Source of the DNA: an uncultured Acetatifactor sp.
Lineage (GTDB): Bacteria > Bacillota > Clostridia > Lachnospirales > Lachnospiraceae
Length of the DNA: 64,000 bases
Assembly: GCA_947625255.1 (NCBI GenBank)
Contig: CANQNT010000010.1
Coordinates: 1 to 64,000, forward strand
Reading direction: 5' to 3'
Shown: positions 32,872-41,357 of the stretch, piece after piece
How positions within the stretch are numbered: position 1 is the first letter of the stretch
Layout of the letters: every line of letters begins with the position of its first letter
Made by a program: the position numbers and the translations under genes
Notes under the pieces: generated by a model
What the model saw: only the letters and a program-made list of their open reading frames with translations
The model's database searches: none
Told to the model about the DNA's origin: nothing

Positions 32872-34911
32872 TTATTTGTTCAAATCCAGTTCAATGTCGC
32901 CGGAGAAGATTTTGTCCTCTTTGCCCAGAGCGCCGGGGATGATGGTGAAGGTATTGGAGATACCATCCTGTGCGTCATTGAACGGAAGCTTGGATACGGA
33001 AGACAAGGACGCTACCGCGCCATGAGTGTCACGGCCATGCATCGGGTTCGCGCCGGGAGCAAAAGGCTGGCCTTTCTTACGTCCATCAGGAGTATTACCG
33101 GTAGCCTTGCCATAGGTTACGTTAGAGGTAATGGTCAGGATGGAAGTGGTAGGAATACCATTACGATAGGTATGATGTCTCCTGACAGCGGTCATGAACT
33201 TATGAACGATATCCTGGGCAATGGTATCAACACGGTCATCATCGTTACCATACTTCGGGAAGTCACCGGTGGTCTTGAAGTCAACGATGACGCCGTCTTC
33301 ATCACGGATCACTTCAACCTTGGCATACTTGATGGCGGACAGGGAGTCAGCCACGATGGACAGACCGGCGACACCGGTTGCGAAGTAACGCTTTACGTCT
33401 CTGTCATGGAGAGCCATCTCCGCTCTCTCATAGCAGTACTTGTCATGCATATAATGGATGATGTTCAGGGTGTTTACATAAACGTCGGCCTGCCACTCCA
33501 TCATATCAATAAACTTGCTGTAAACATCATCATAGTCCAGAACATCGCCGACAACGGGACGATACTTAGGACCAACCTGCTTCTTGGTAACTTCGTCGAC
33601 ACCGCCGTTCAACGCGTACAACAGGCACTTTGCCAGATTCGCACGAGCGCCGAAGAACTGCATTTCCTTACCGATTACCATGGAGGATACGCAGCAGGCA
33701 ATACCGTAGTCATCACCGTGAACGACTCTCATCAGATCATCGTTCTCATACTGGATGGAAGAAGTCTGGATGGACATCTTCGCGCAGTATCTCTTCCAGT
33801 TCTCGGGAAGTCTGGTGGACCAGAGAACGGTAAGGTTGGGTTCAGGGGAAGGACCAAGGTTGGTCAGGGTGTGCAGATAACGGAAGCTCATCTTGGTAAC
33901 CATGTGACGTCCGTCAACGCCGACACCGCCCAGGGACTCGGTAACCCAAACGGGATCGCCGGCGAAGATCTGGTTGTACTCAGGGGTACGGGCAAACTTG
34001 ACGCAGCGCAGCTTCATGATGAAGTGATCAACAAACTCCTGAATCTGCTCCTCGGTAAAGGTACCGTTTGCCAGATCTCTCTCGGCATAAATATCAAGGA
34101 AGGTAGAGGTACGGCCAAGGCTCATTGCCGCGCCGTTCTGCTCCTTAACCGCGCACAGATAACCAAAGTACACGGCCTGGATGGCTTCCTGTACGTTGCT
34201 GGCGGGTCTGCTGATATCGCAGCCATAAGAAGCAGCCATTTCTTTCATCAGCTTCAGAGCGGTCATCTGCTCGGAAAGCTCTTCACGAAGACGGATCACG
34301 TCATCGGTCATTACACGGCCGGTGGAATTCTTCTGATCCTGTTTATCCTCAATCAGTCTGTCAATACCGTACAAAGCGACACGTCTGTAGTCGCCGATGA
34401 TACGTCCGCGTCCATAAGCATCAGGAAGACCTGTGATGATATGGGAGGAACGGCAGGCTCTCATTTCCGGATTGTAAGCGTCGAAACAACCCGCATTATG
34501 GGTCTTTCTATGAACGGAGAAAAACTCGCTGATCTCAGGGTCAACTTCATAACCGTTGTCGGCGCAGGCCTTCTCCGCCATACGAATGCCGCCATAAGGC
34601 TGAAGGGAACGCTTGAAAGGCTTATCAGTCTGGAAGCCTACAATAGTCTCTTTGCTCTTGTCTAAGTACCCGGGACCATGAGAAGTGATGGTGGAAACAA
34701 CCTTGGTGTCCATGTCCAGAACGCCGCCTGCTTCTCTTTCCTTTTTCTGAAGATCAAGTACCATTGCCCATAAGTCCTTTGTGTTCTGTGTGGCCGGGGC
34801 CAGGAAAGCATCATCGCCATCATAGGGATGATAATTTCTCTGAATGAAATCACGTACATTGATTTCTTTGTCCCATTTGCCAGCTACAAAATCTGTCCAT
34901 TCTGGTCTCAT
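32872..34911 (-). CDS. pflB: Pyruvate formate-lyase large subunit lacking the glycyl-radical domain
   Basis: The 679-residue protein covers the PFL barrel, including the adjacent catalytic cysteines in [17 protein letters not shown] and the C-terminal [20 protein letters not shown] then [11 protein letters not shown]. It ends at LDLNK, where a normal 750-760-residue PFL continues into the radical domain; E. coli PflB is 760 residues with Gly734. The missing 80 residues match the separate gene at 32310-32552. It converts pyruvate and CoA to acetyl-CoA and formate. ATG 34911 ([13 protein letters not shown]) is chosen after ATAGGAGG; the frame is open 32 codons further upstream. Confidence 0.95.
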   Translation of the reverse strand: MRPEWTDFVAGKWDKEINVRDFIQRNYHPYDGDDAFLAPATQNTKDLWAMVLDLQKKEREAGGVLDMDTKVVSTITSHGPGYLDKSKETIVGFQTDKPFKRSLQPYGGIRMAEKACADNGYEVDPEISEFFSVHRKTHNAGCFDAYNPEMRACRSSHIITGLPDAYGRGRIIGDYRRVALYGIDRLIEDKQDQKNSTGRVMTDDVIRLREELSEQMTALKLMKEMAASYGCDISRPASNVQEAIQAVYFGYLCAVKEQNGAAMSLGRTSTFLDIYAERDLANGTFTEEQIQEFVDHFIMKLRCVKFARTPEYNQIFAGDPVWVTESLGGVGVDGRHMVTKMSFRYLHTLTNLGPSPEPNLTVLWSTRLPENWKRYCAKMSIQTSSIQYENDDLMRVVHGDDYGIACCVSSMVIGKEMQFFGARANLAKCLLYALNGGVDEVTKKQVGPKYRPVVGDVLDYDDVYSKFIDMMEWQADVYVNTLNIIHYMHDKYCYERAEMALHDRDVKRYFATGVAGLSIVADSLSAIKYAKVEVIRDEDGVIVDFKTTGDFPKYGNDDDRVDTIAQDIVHKFMTAVRRHHTYRNGIPTTSILTITSNVTYGKATGNTPDGRKKGQPFAPGANPMHGRDTHGAVASLSSVSKLPFNDAQDGISNTFTIIPGALGKEDKIFSGDIELDLNK

Positions 34912-34978
34912 TTTGAAATAGCCTCCTATAAATTTTTTGTGGAAATAAGGTGAATAGTTCTCTCTATTCCTAGTTTTC

Positions 34979-35007
34979 ATTATATGTAAAATGGGCATCT
35001 GAGTCAA
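34979..35007 (-). promoter_or_regulatory. Promoter of the pfl operon
   Basis: On the minus strand, TTGACT (complement 35002-35007) and TATAAT (complement 34979-34984) are 17 bases apart, leaving a leader of about 60 bases. Confidence 0.75.
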
Positions 35008-35082
35008 GTTCGAAAGTGTTCTTTTTTCGGTACAAATGATGGTTTTTAGGGATTTTTAATAATTAAAAAAAATAAGAATGAC

Positions 35083-35111
35083 TTGTCAGAAAGTGGAGAA
35101 AGTATTATACT
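35083..35111 (+). promoter_or_regulatory. Promoter of the DUF1858 gene
   Basis: TTGTCA (35083-35088) and TATACT (35106-35111) are 17 bases apart, divergent from the pfl promoter about 75 bp away. Confidence 0.65.
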
Positions 35112-35204
35112 GTATACATTGTAAAGCACTGGTAAAAGTTAGGTGCGCCTGCCCCCGGGCGAGCGTCCCACAATGTGGAAAGTGACTGGAAAGGAGATCA
35201 TAAA

Positions 35205-35396
35205 ATGAGTGGAATTACCAAAGACATGACGATTGGTGAGATTCTGGAAACGAATCCCAATGTCGCCCCTGTGTTGTTGGGGATCGGTATGCATTGCCTT
35301 GGATGTCCTGCCTCCCAGGCTGAGACGCTGGAAGAGGCCGCGATGGTTCATGGGATTGATATCAATGACCTGATGAAAGAAATCGAGGCGCTGTAA
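35205..35396 (+). CDS. DUF1858 domain protein
   Basis: The 63-residue protein starts [20 protein letters not shown] and has the signature [10 protein letters not shown], which matches the DUF1858/ScdA-N-like domain. Proteins of this kind are linked to Fe-S repair and anaerobic metabolism; this one is just the domain. GAAAGGAG lies before ATG 35205; ten further codons upstream are open but lack a ribosome site. It is divergent from pfl, so shared redox regulation is possible. Confidence 0.87.
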   Translation: MSGITKDMTIGEILETNPNVAPVLLGIGMHCLGCPASQAETLEEAAMVHGIDINDLMKEIEAL

Positions 35397-35403
35397 ATGT
35401 ATG

Positions 35404-35457
35404 AAACGGGATGCCGTTCCGAGAAGATTCGAATCTCGGGAGAGCATCCCGTTTTTT
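35404..35457 (+). terminator. Terminator after the DUF1858 gene
   Basis: AACGGGATGC pairs with GCATCCCGTT around a second stem CCGAGA/TCTCGG, and TTTTTT follows. Confidence 0.8.
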
Positions 35458-35496
35458 GTCAGCCTGACACGGTTTCTCCTGTTCCATGCTTTCGGC

Positions 35497-36222
35497 TTAG
35501 ATGTCCGCCAGGGTCTGCAGAGCATGCTCCCTGATAAGAGGGGAATAGTGCTCCTCCAGGTACGCCGGACTTAAGGATGCGTTCTTCTGGAAATGTCCGT
35601 ATTCTGAAAGCAGATTGCTGGCCTTGTTAAAATCGGTCAGGGACATTTGGTCCCGGATCAGAGTCAGCAAGTATTTGCCCTCCCTTTCATCCTTGTATAG
35701 GGCGCTTCTGGCACCGTCCATGGATTTTAACAGAGAAGCGGCGGATATGGCGCGTTTGAGCGAGTCGAACGTGAAGATTCTGGTCAGTCCCGGGTCGTCG
35801 TCTTTGTCCTGAGGCTTTTTCGCGGTGGTATCCAGAGAAGCCTTGCGGCTTTCGTGAAGACGGCGGAAGAGATCCATGACCTCGTCGGAGCCCTCTTCCT
35901 CCTCTTCTTCTTCCTCTTCGGTATCATCATGGATGGACGGAGTAAAGCGGGAAAAACGGGTATCCAATTCTTCCGGATCCTCCACCTTGGTGATGATGAG
36001 TACGATACACTCGGCATTGAGGGGTATGGCTTCTATCATTAAAGGAATGTCCTCCGCTTCAAAGCCAAACTGATAGTTGGCTTGCTGCATCATATCGCGA
36101 AAGAGGTTCTTGGCCTTTTCGGTTCCATAAGCCAGTTCGCTGATTTTGAGCTCGCGACTGGCCAGATCCTCCCGCGTGAGAGTGCAGCGGATTTGGTTGT
36201 CGTTTACTTTTTCTATTTTCAT
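35497..36222 (-). CDS. mecA: MecA-type ClpC adaptor protein
   Basis: The 241-residue protein has the MecA N-terminal domain (MKIEKVNDNQIRCTLTREDL, MMQQANYQFGFEAEDIPLMI). A linker with a run of nine glutamates follows, then a C-terminal ClpC-binding-like domain (TFDSLKRAISAASLLKS). MecA delivers substrates to ClpCP for degradation. Start 36222 fits the family and has AAAGGAAAGG upstream; the frame is open seven codons further. Confidence 0.88.
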   Translation of the reverse strand: MKIEKVNDNQIRCTLTREDLASRELKISELAYGTEKAKNLFRDMMQQANYQFGFEAEDIPLMIEAIPLNAECIVLIITKVEDPEELDTRFSRFTPSIHDDTEEEEEEEEEGSDEVMDLFRRLHESRKASLDTTAKKPQDKDDDPGLTRIFTFDSLKRAISAASLLKSMDGARSALYKDEREGKYLLTLIRDQMSLTDFNKASNLLSEYGHFQKNASLSPAYLEEHYSPLIREHALQTLADI

Positions 36223-36320
36223 GAGGTAGTCCTTTCCTTTCAAACATCAGGATAGCCTGCAAAACGAGGCATCCATTGACCGGTACGGTCTGGTAATCGT
36301 GGAGATGCCTTTCTGTAGCT

Positions 36321-36349
36321 ATAGTATGCCCTTTGCACATTTTAGTCAA
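36321..36349 (-). promoter_or_regulatory. Promoter of mecA
   Basis: On the minus strand, TTGACT (complement 36344-36349) and TACTAT (complement 36321-36326) are 17 bases apart. Confidence 0.65.
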
Positions 36350-36399
36350 TAGGAAGTTTTAAGTTTAATATTTTTTAAGATTTTCTTTTGGTATTTCGC

Positions 36400-36428
36400 T
36401 TGCCAATCGGCAGGAATAGGCATATAAT
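36400..36428 (+). promoter_or_regulatory. Strong promoter overlapped by a palindromic operator-like site
   Basis: TTGCCA (36400-36405) and TATAAT (36423-36428) are 17 bases apart. The -35 lies within the dyad TGCCAATCGGCA (36401-36412). An identical TGCCAATCGGCA occurs at 36447-36458, just past the expected transcription start. Repression by a dimeric regulator binding both sites is the natural inference. Confidence 0.65.
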
Positions 36429-36458
36429 GTCAATTAGAGTCCCCTTTGCCAATCGGCA

Positions 36459-36950
36459 CCGGCAAGGAGGCAGACAGTTGATTTTCCGAAATGTATGCAA
36501 ATAAGAAGTATAAGCGTTGTTTATTGATTACGGCGGCTGGCCGGACGGTAATCCGGCGGCACCGGAACCTTTCTGGAAAGAATCGTAAAAATCTCATCCT
36601 TAAAAAAGAAATTGTTTTGGAAGGATGTCTTACAGGCACATGTGCTTGTCGGTTGTATTATCCACTTATTTAGTTGTTTTAATTCAAAATTTTTTGGATC
36701 GGACTCAATTTTTTGGAAAATCATGGTGCGGGTGTAAGGGCGCTCAAGCAAGATGTTTGCTCAGCCGACATCGAAAAACGGTATTTTAATGTTTATGTGA
36801 CTTCGGATTTATATATCACAAAGCTTTTGGTCGCGAAGAAACCGGATTGCAAAAGGACGTGGGATGCCTCTCTGGCCGGCTGCAGCCGCTGTGTGCGGAA
36901 AATCAGGTAAGCAGAATTTTTTTAAAATGCTGATGACGGCGGGCGAATAG
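36459..36950 (+). other. Transcribed-looking region with no convincing gene
   Basis: An AGGAGG at 36465-36470 is followed after 7 bases by a TTG-initiated nine-codon frame and, further on, an ATG (36491) with a 60-codon basic frame containing CLTGTCACRLYY. Neither is convincing as a protein gene. The GC-rich 36530-36570 stretch can fold (CCGGACGGTAATCCGG). A leader peptide, small RNA or decayed gene are all possible. Confidence 0.35.
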
Positions 36951-36961
36951 TCTGGTATAAT
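36933..36961 (+). promoter_or_regulatory. Probable promoter of the GH18 gene
   Basis: ATGACG (36933-36938) and an extended -10 TGGTATAAT (36953-36961) are correctly spaced. Confidence 0.5.
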
Positions 36962-37131
36962 GAGAACGATCCAAACCGCGGGGCGGGGGCGCCCGCTCCG
37001 CGGACTGGCTGGCGGAAACCGTTTGCGCGGGAAATTGCAGGAGCCCTGGCTCCGCGGACGGCCGGTACAAGAAGAAATTGGAAACATGGGAGAACGTAAG
37101 GAGCGGAACAAGAGAGAAAGGCAAGGGAACG

Positions 37132-38853
37132 ATGAGAAGAAAGATCATACCGGTATTGGTAGCAATCGTGTTGATTGTCGTGATAGGCGTGTTTTCATTC
37201 GGAAAGGATTTTATGGAGAAGAGCAGGTATTCAACGGAGCGGGCGGACTTGGACGCGTATTTTGGAGTGTCCGCGGGGAGGCTCGCGATCGTGCTGCAGG
37301 ATGAGATGGTGGAGGAAAAAGCGTTGCTTTTGGATGGCAGATGTTATTTTGACAAGGCAACTGTGGATAAATATTTTAACGATGGATTTTATGTGAACCT
37401 CCAGGAGGGCGTGGTGCTGTATACCACGGCCCTGGAGACTTATAAGATCCAGATTGGCGGGACGGTGCTGGAAGCCCCGGATGGGAAAAAGGACCTGGGG
37501 TATGAAGCGATTATCAGCAGGGAAGACGGCCTGTATTTTGAGGCGGATTTCCTGAAGCGGTTTGTCAATTGCTCGGTGGACATCTATGATCGTCATGTGC
37601 AGGTATATACGGAATGGGGTGTTCGAAAGGTGGACAGCTTAACCGAGGATTCCGTCCTGCGCCAGGATGCGGATGGGATGAGCCCTGTTTTGCGGGATTT
37701 GGAGAGCGGAGAAGAAATCGAGATCCTGGAAGAGGGCGAGACGTGGAGTCTTGCCAAGACATCTGACGCGTTTCTGGGGTATGTGGAAAACAAGCGGCTG
37801 AAGAATTATACCCAGGGATGGGATATTACGGATACGGAGAAGCCGGTAACGGATTATACGGAACCGGAGTTTGTTTCTCTTTCGATGGATGGGAAGCTGA
37901 GTCTGGGCTGGCATGCCGTTTATGGGATGAGCGGAAATGACGATTTGGAGAGATTGGCGTCGGAAGCCAATGGGATGAATGTCATTGCGCCCACATGGTT
38001 CAGCCTGAATGATAATCAAGGCGGTTTCCGCAGCTTCGCCAGCGAAGATTACGTGGCGGCGGCACATGGAAAGGGCCTGCAGGTATGGGGCGTCTGGGAT
38101 GATTTTAATTATGGCTTAGAGAATCCGGAAGCCGGGATCAATGTGGGAACGGTGCTTTCCTCCAGCGAGAACAGGCAGCGGCTGGTGAAAGGGATTTCAG
38201 AGACGGCCATATCCCTGGGGCTGGACGGCGTGAATATCGATTTTGAGAATATCGCGGAGGAGATCGCGTCCCATTATATCCAGTTCTTGCGGGAATTGTC
38301 CGTTGAATGCCGGAAGAATAAGCTGTTTCTATCCGTGGATAATTATGTGCCCTACCAGTACCGCAGCTATTATCGGCTGGACGTGCAGGGGAAGATCGCG
38401 GATTATGTGATAATCATGGGCTATGATGAGCATTGGCATGGCAGCGGGGATCCGGGCAGCGTTGCCAGTATTGAATATGTGCGGGGAGGGATCTCCAGGG
38501 CGCTGGAGCAGGTACCGGCTCAGAAACTTGTGAATGCCCTGCCGTTTTATAGCATAGTCTGGAAGAGCAAAGGCGGCGTGGTGACGGATGAATTCCTGAC
38601 CGTGGAAAATGTGGAAAGTTACGTAGGCAGTCATCAGCTTACGCCTGTCTGGGATGAGGAGACTTGTCAGAACTATGCCGAATGGACGGAGGGGGACGCT
38701 CTTTTTCAGGTGTGGCTGGAGGACGTGGATTCTCTCCGGGTGAAGCTGAACGTGATGAATGTGCAGAAAATTGGCGGAGTGGCCGTCTGGCAGCTGGACT
38801 TCGGCACACCAGAGGCTTGGGAAGCGATCCGCGGATTTGTAGAGACACCTTGA
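37132..38853 (+). CDS. Membrane-anchored GH18-family glycosidase-like protein
   Basis: The 573-residue protein begins with a signal anchor (PVLVAIVLIVVIGVFSF). A copper-amine-oxidase-N-like region (about 60-165) and an SH3-like domain (about 175-235) come next. The GH18 barrel (about 260-573) contains the catalytic motif DGVNIDFENI (Asp-x-Asp-x-Glu intact) and YVIIMGYDEHW. Related clostridial proteins are spore- or wall-associated N-acetylglucosaminidases (YaaH/YvbX-like). ATG 37132 gives the signal anchor at the terminus; the frame is open 18 codons further upstream. Confidence 0.85.
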   Translation: MRRKIIPVLVAIVLIVVIGVFSFGKDFMEKSRYSTERADLDAYFGVSAGRLAIVLQDEMVEEKALLLDGRCYFDKATVDKYFNDGFYVNLQEGVVLYTTALETYKIQIGGTVLEAPDGKKDLGYEAIISREDGLYFEADFLKRFVNCSVDIYDRHVQVYTEWGVRKVDSLTEDSVLRQDADGMSPVLRDLESGEEIEILEEGETWSLAKTSDAFLGYVENKRLKNYTQGWDITDTEKPVTDYTEPEFVSLSMDGKLSLGWHAVYGMSGNDDLERLASEANGMNVIAPTWFSLNDNQGGFRSFASEDYVAAAHGKGLQVWGVWDDFNYGLENPEAGINVGTVLSSSENRQRLVKGISETAISLGLDGVNIDFENIAEEIASHYIQFLRELSVECRKNKLFLSVDNYVPYQYRSYYRLDVQGKIADYVIIMGYDEHWHGSGDPGSVASIEYVRGGISRALEQVPAQKLVNALPFYSIVWKSKGGVVTDEFLTVENVESYVGSHQLTPVWDEETCQNYAEWTEGDALFQVWLEDVDSLRVKLNVMNVQKIGGVAVWQLDFGTPEAWEAIRGFVETP

Positions 38854-38964
38854 TTTGGCATTGAACGGAATCCCCATGAATGGACCAGGAGATTACTTCA
38901 TATATTTATTATAAGAAATAAAATGAAAAAATGTGCATGAGAGAAGCACATTTGGGTATGAAAT

Positions 38965-39675
38965 ATGAATGATTTCGAGCGAAAGCTGTTATCCCTGGTG
39001 ATGGGGGTGCTTCTGGTGGTGTCGGCATTGGCCATCGCGCGGGAAGCTGCTTCTTTAACGGCGGCGGGCAGCTCCAGAGTTGAAGTGGGGCAAGAAAAGC
39101 CTTGCGTGGTGATCGATGCCGGGCATGGGGGACGGGACCCGGGAAAGGTCGGTATTAACGGCGCTTTGGAAAAGGATGTGAATCTGGAGATCGCTCTGTT
39201 GGTGAAACAGTTTCTGGAAGCCGGAGATGTTCGTGTGGTGCTGACAAGGGAATCGGAGGATGGGCTGTACGATGAAGATGCCTCCAATAAGAAAGTGCAG
39301 GATATGAAGCGCAGAGTGGCGGTTATTGATGAGGCCGCTCCCGTGATCACGGTCAGTATTCATCAGAACAGTTATCAGCAGGAAAGCGTCCATGGCGCCC
39401 AGGTGTTTTATTATGCCACCAGTCCCGACGGACAGGAAGCGGCGCGGTGCCTTGAGGAAGCGCTGGGAGAGCGGCTTGGAACCGAGCATATAAGGCCGTC
39501 CAAGGCCAATGACAGTTATTATCTCTTGAAGAAAACAGGGACGCCGACGGTTATTGTGGAGTGTGGTTTTCTTTCTAATTATGAGGAGGCGGAAAAGCTC
39601 TGCGCGGAAGAGTATCAGGAGAAAATGGCCTGGGCCATACATATGGGAATTTTACAGTATTTGAACACGCGATAA
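38965..39675 (+). CDS. cwlD: N-acetylmuramoyl-L-alanine amidase (CwlD-like)
   Basis: The 236-residue protein has an N-terminal hydrophobic segment (about 9-30) and an Amidase_3 domain: VVIDAGHGGRDPGK, SIHQNSY and TVIVECGFLSNYEEAE with the zinc-binding His, Glu, His and catalytic Glu. Size and the GALEKDVNLEIAL segment match CwlD, which helps make muramic-lactam in spore cortex. No strong ribosome site is visible. It follows the GH18 gene by 111 bp. Confidence 0.87.
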   Translation: MNDFERKLLSLVMGVLLVVSALAIAREAASLTAAGSSRVEVGQEKPCVVIDAGHGGRDPGKVGINGALEKDVNLEIALLVKQFLEAGDVRVVLTRESEDGLYDEDASNKKVQDMKRRVAVIDEAAPVITVSIHQNSYQQESVHGAQVFYYATSPDGQEAARCLEEALGERLGTEHIRPSKANDSYYLLKKTGTPTVIVECGFLSNYEEAEKLCAEEYQEKMAWAIHMGILQYLNTR

Positions 39676-39742
39676 GAATTGATGTGGGGTAGTGACGGAC
39701 GGGATTGATCTCCCCCAATAGGTATCGGGCAATTGAAGCTGA

Positions 39743-39783
39743 AAACGGAACTCGGTAGGGATAAACCGGGCTCCGTTTTTTTC
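39743..39783 (+). terminator. Terminator after cwlD
   Basis: AACGGA..CTCGG pairs imperfectly with CCGGGCTCCGTT, followed by a T-run. Confidence 0.7.
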
Positions 39784-39865
39784 ATTTCGCCAGGAGAGCG
39801 GACGGGCGTGTGTGCTCGCTCCAGCCGCCGGGGCGCGTGAAGCTGTCAAAGAGGATCCCGACTTG

Positions 39866-41059
39866 TCAGGTTTGATCGGCGGAAACCTGATTCCCGCTGT
39901 TTTTGCCTTTTTTGTTGCTGACTGTCTGGGACGTTTCATAAGCCAGCAGTTTTTTGCGGTAGATGCTGGGTGTGACTCCGTACTTTTCTTTGAATTTGCT
40001 TAAGAAATAGGTAGGCGTACTATAGCCCAATTGCCTGGAAATGTCTCCGATGCTGATTTTTTGACGCAATAGTGCCGCCGCCTTTTGCAGCTTCCTGTCA
40101 GAAAGATAATCGGAAAAATTCTGGCCCATGTTTTTCTTGAACGCACGGCTTAGGTAAGCGGAGGTGATATGGAAATGCTCTGCCATGGAACCGAGAGTGA
40201 CGGTTGCCAGATTCTGTTCGATATAAAGCTGCAGCATGACCATGAACTGTTTATTATGGCTGCTTGCAGTCTGCTCGTGAGCTGACTGATATTCTATGAC
40301 GCAGGCGGAAAGGAACTGGGTAAATTCCCGAATGCCGGGATGAACCCGCAGCAGTTCCGGCAGCGTATATTCGTTCAGAGGGCTATTCCATTTGTTAGAG
40401 CGGAAAAACAGCTTCAGCGTATAAAACACTGTCTCCATGTAAAGATACAGGGTGTGGGCGGAGTAGCATTGGGAATGAGGATTGAATTGCGCCGGTACGG
40501 CCTTTCCCGCATGCTGCTCCAGATATTGAACCAGCATATCATAATCTTTTTGCCGCAAGAATTCGCCAAGACTGGCGGACGCATCCGGGTCCAGAACGGC
40601 GTCGCTTTGTTCCGCTGCCTTGATCCGGTCATGGGACAGCCTTTTCCAGAACCCGTAGACCAGACTGTAGTGCAGATTCTGCCGCAGAAAATCAATTTGT
40701 TCGCACATTTCCTCCGGGGTGTCCAGGCTGGAGGTATAGAAAATATTAATGAACGAATCTTTCCAGGTGTTGTAAAGGTGCTGCTTTAGGGAGTCTGCCA
40801 ATACCCGCATATTGTATTCCCGGAAGTTCAGGTAGAAAATCACGCAGCCAGGCTGCCTGCTTGTGTGACAGGCAATCTCGCAAAACGCCAGATATTTCTC
40901 GCAGGCGCAGCATATGGCCGTGCAGAGACGATTCATATCCCAGGGATCACAGCGGAAGTCCACGATGATGCCGGCATAATGAGACAGGGGATCCGCCCAG
41001 ACCGGAATACTGGTAGTCGTTTTAGAATTCGTCAACTTTGATCTGTTAGAATTGGGCAA
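39866..41059 (-). CDS. AraC-family transcriptional regulator
   Basis: The 397-residue protein ends with an AraC double HTH (LGSMAEHFHITSAYLSRAFK and ISIGDISRQLGYSTPTYFLS). The N-terminal 280 residues have no membrane helix or response-regulator receiver motif and carry several cysteines (CTAICCACEKYLAFCEIACH). It diverges from the solute-binding-protein gene at 41358 and is the obvious candidate regulator of the importer/lyase locus. The inducer is unknown. Confidence 0.87.
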   Translation of the reverse strand: MPNSNRSKLTNSKTTTSIPVWADPLSHYAGIIVDFRCDPWDMNRLCTAICCACEKYLAFCEIACHTSRQPGCVIFYLNFREYNMRVLADSLKQHLYNTWKDSFINIFYTSSLDTPEEMCEQIDFLRQNLHYSLVYGFWKRLSHDRIKAAEQSDAVLDPDASASLGEFLRQKDYDMLVQYLEQHAGKAVPAQFNPHSQCYSAHTLYLYMETVFYTLKLFFRSNKWNSPLNEYTLPELLRVHPGIREFTQFLSACVIEYQSAHEQTASSHNKQFMVMLQLYIEQNLATVTLGSMAEHFHITSAYLSRAFKKNMGQNFSDYLSDRKLQKAAALLRQKISIGDISRQLGYSTPTYFLSKFKEKYGVTPSIYRKKLLAYETSQTVSNKKGKNSGNQVSADQT

Positions 41060-41118
41060 AGCGTCAGGCTCCTTTCAGGGCGTTTCCTATGGTTCGTTAG
41101 TATAAAAACTTTGTATTG

Positions 41119-41147
41119 TTTATATCACAAATGCCTGAAAAAAGCAA
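41119..41147 (-). promoter_or_regulatory. Promoter of the AraC-family gene
   Basis: On the minus strand, TTGCTT (complement 41142-41147) and TATAAA (complement 41119-41124) are 17 bases apart. Confidence 0.55.
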
Positions 41148-41240
41148 TAAAAACAATGATTGTAAAATTTTTATGAAAATAATATGGAGAAAATTTTGTA
41201 AAAAGGCAAAAAAGTATAAGAAAGGTCAAAAACTTCACAA

Positions 41241-41269
41241 TTGTCAAAATGTCTAATCGGTTTTATCCT
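41241..41269 (+). promoter_or_regulatory. Promoter of the importer locus
   Basis: TTGTCA (41241-41246) and TATCCT (41264-41269) are 17 bases apart, about 90 bases before the first start codon. The A/T-rich 41150-41240 stretch between the divergent promoters is the likely AraC binding region. Confidence 0.55.
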
Positions 41270-41357
41270 ATATACGTAAGTATCGAACAATATGCACAAA
41301 TGTTTGTTCGAAACGATCGAATACTTAAAAAAAATGACAAAAGGAGGGGACGCAAGC

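Noticed and set aside
33022..34665. 547-codon plus-strand frame opposite the PFL large subunit
   Set aside because: It is an antisense shadow; the minus strand is unmistakably PFL.
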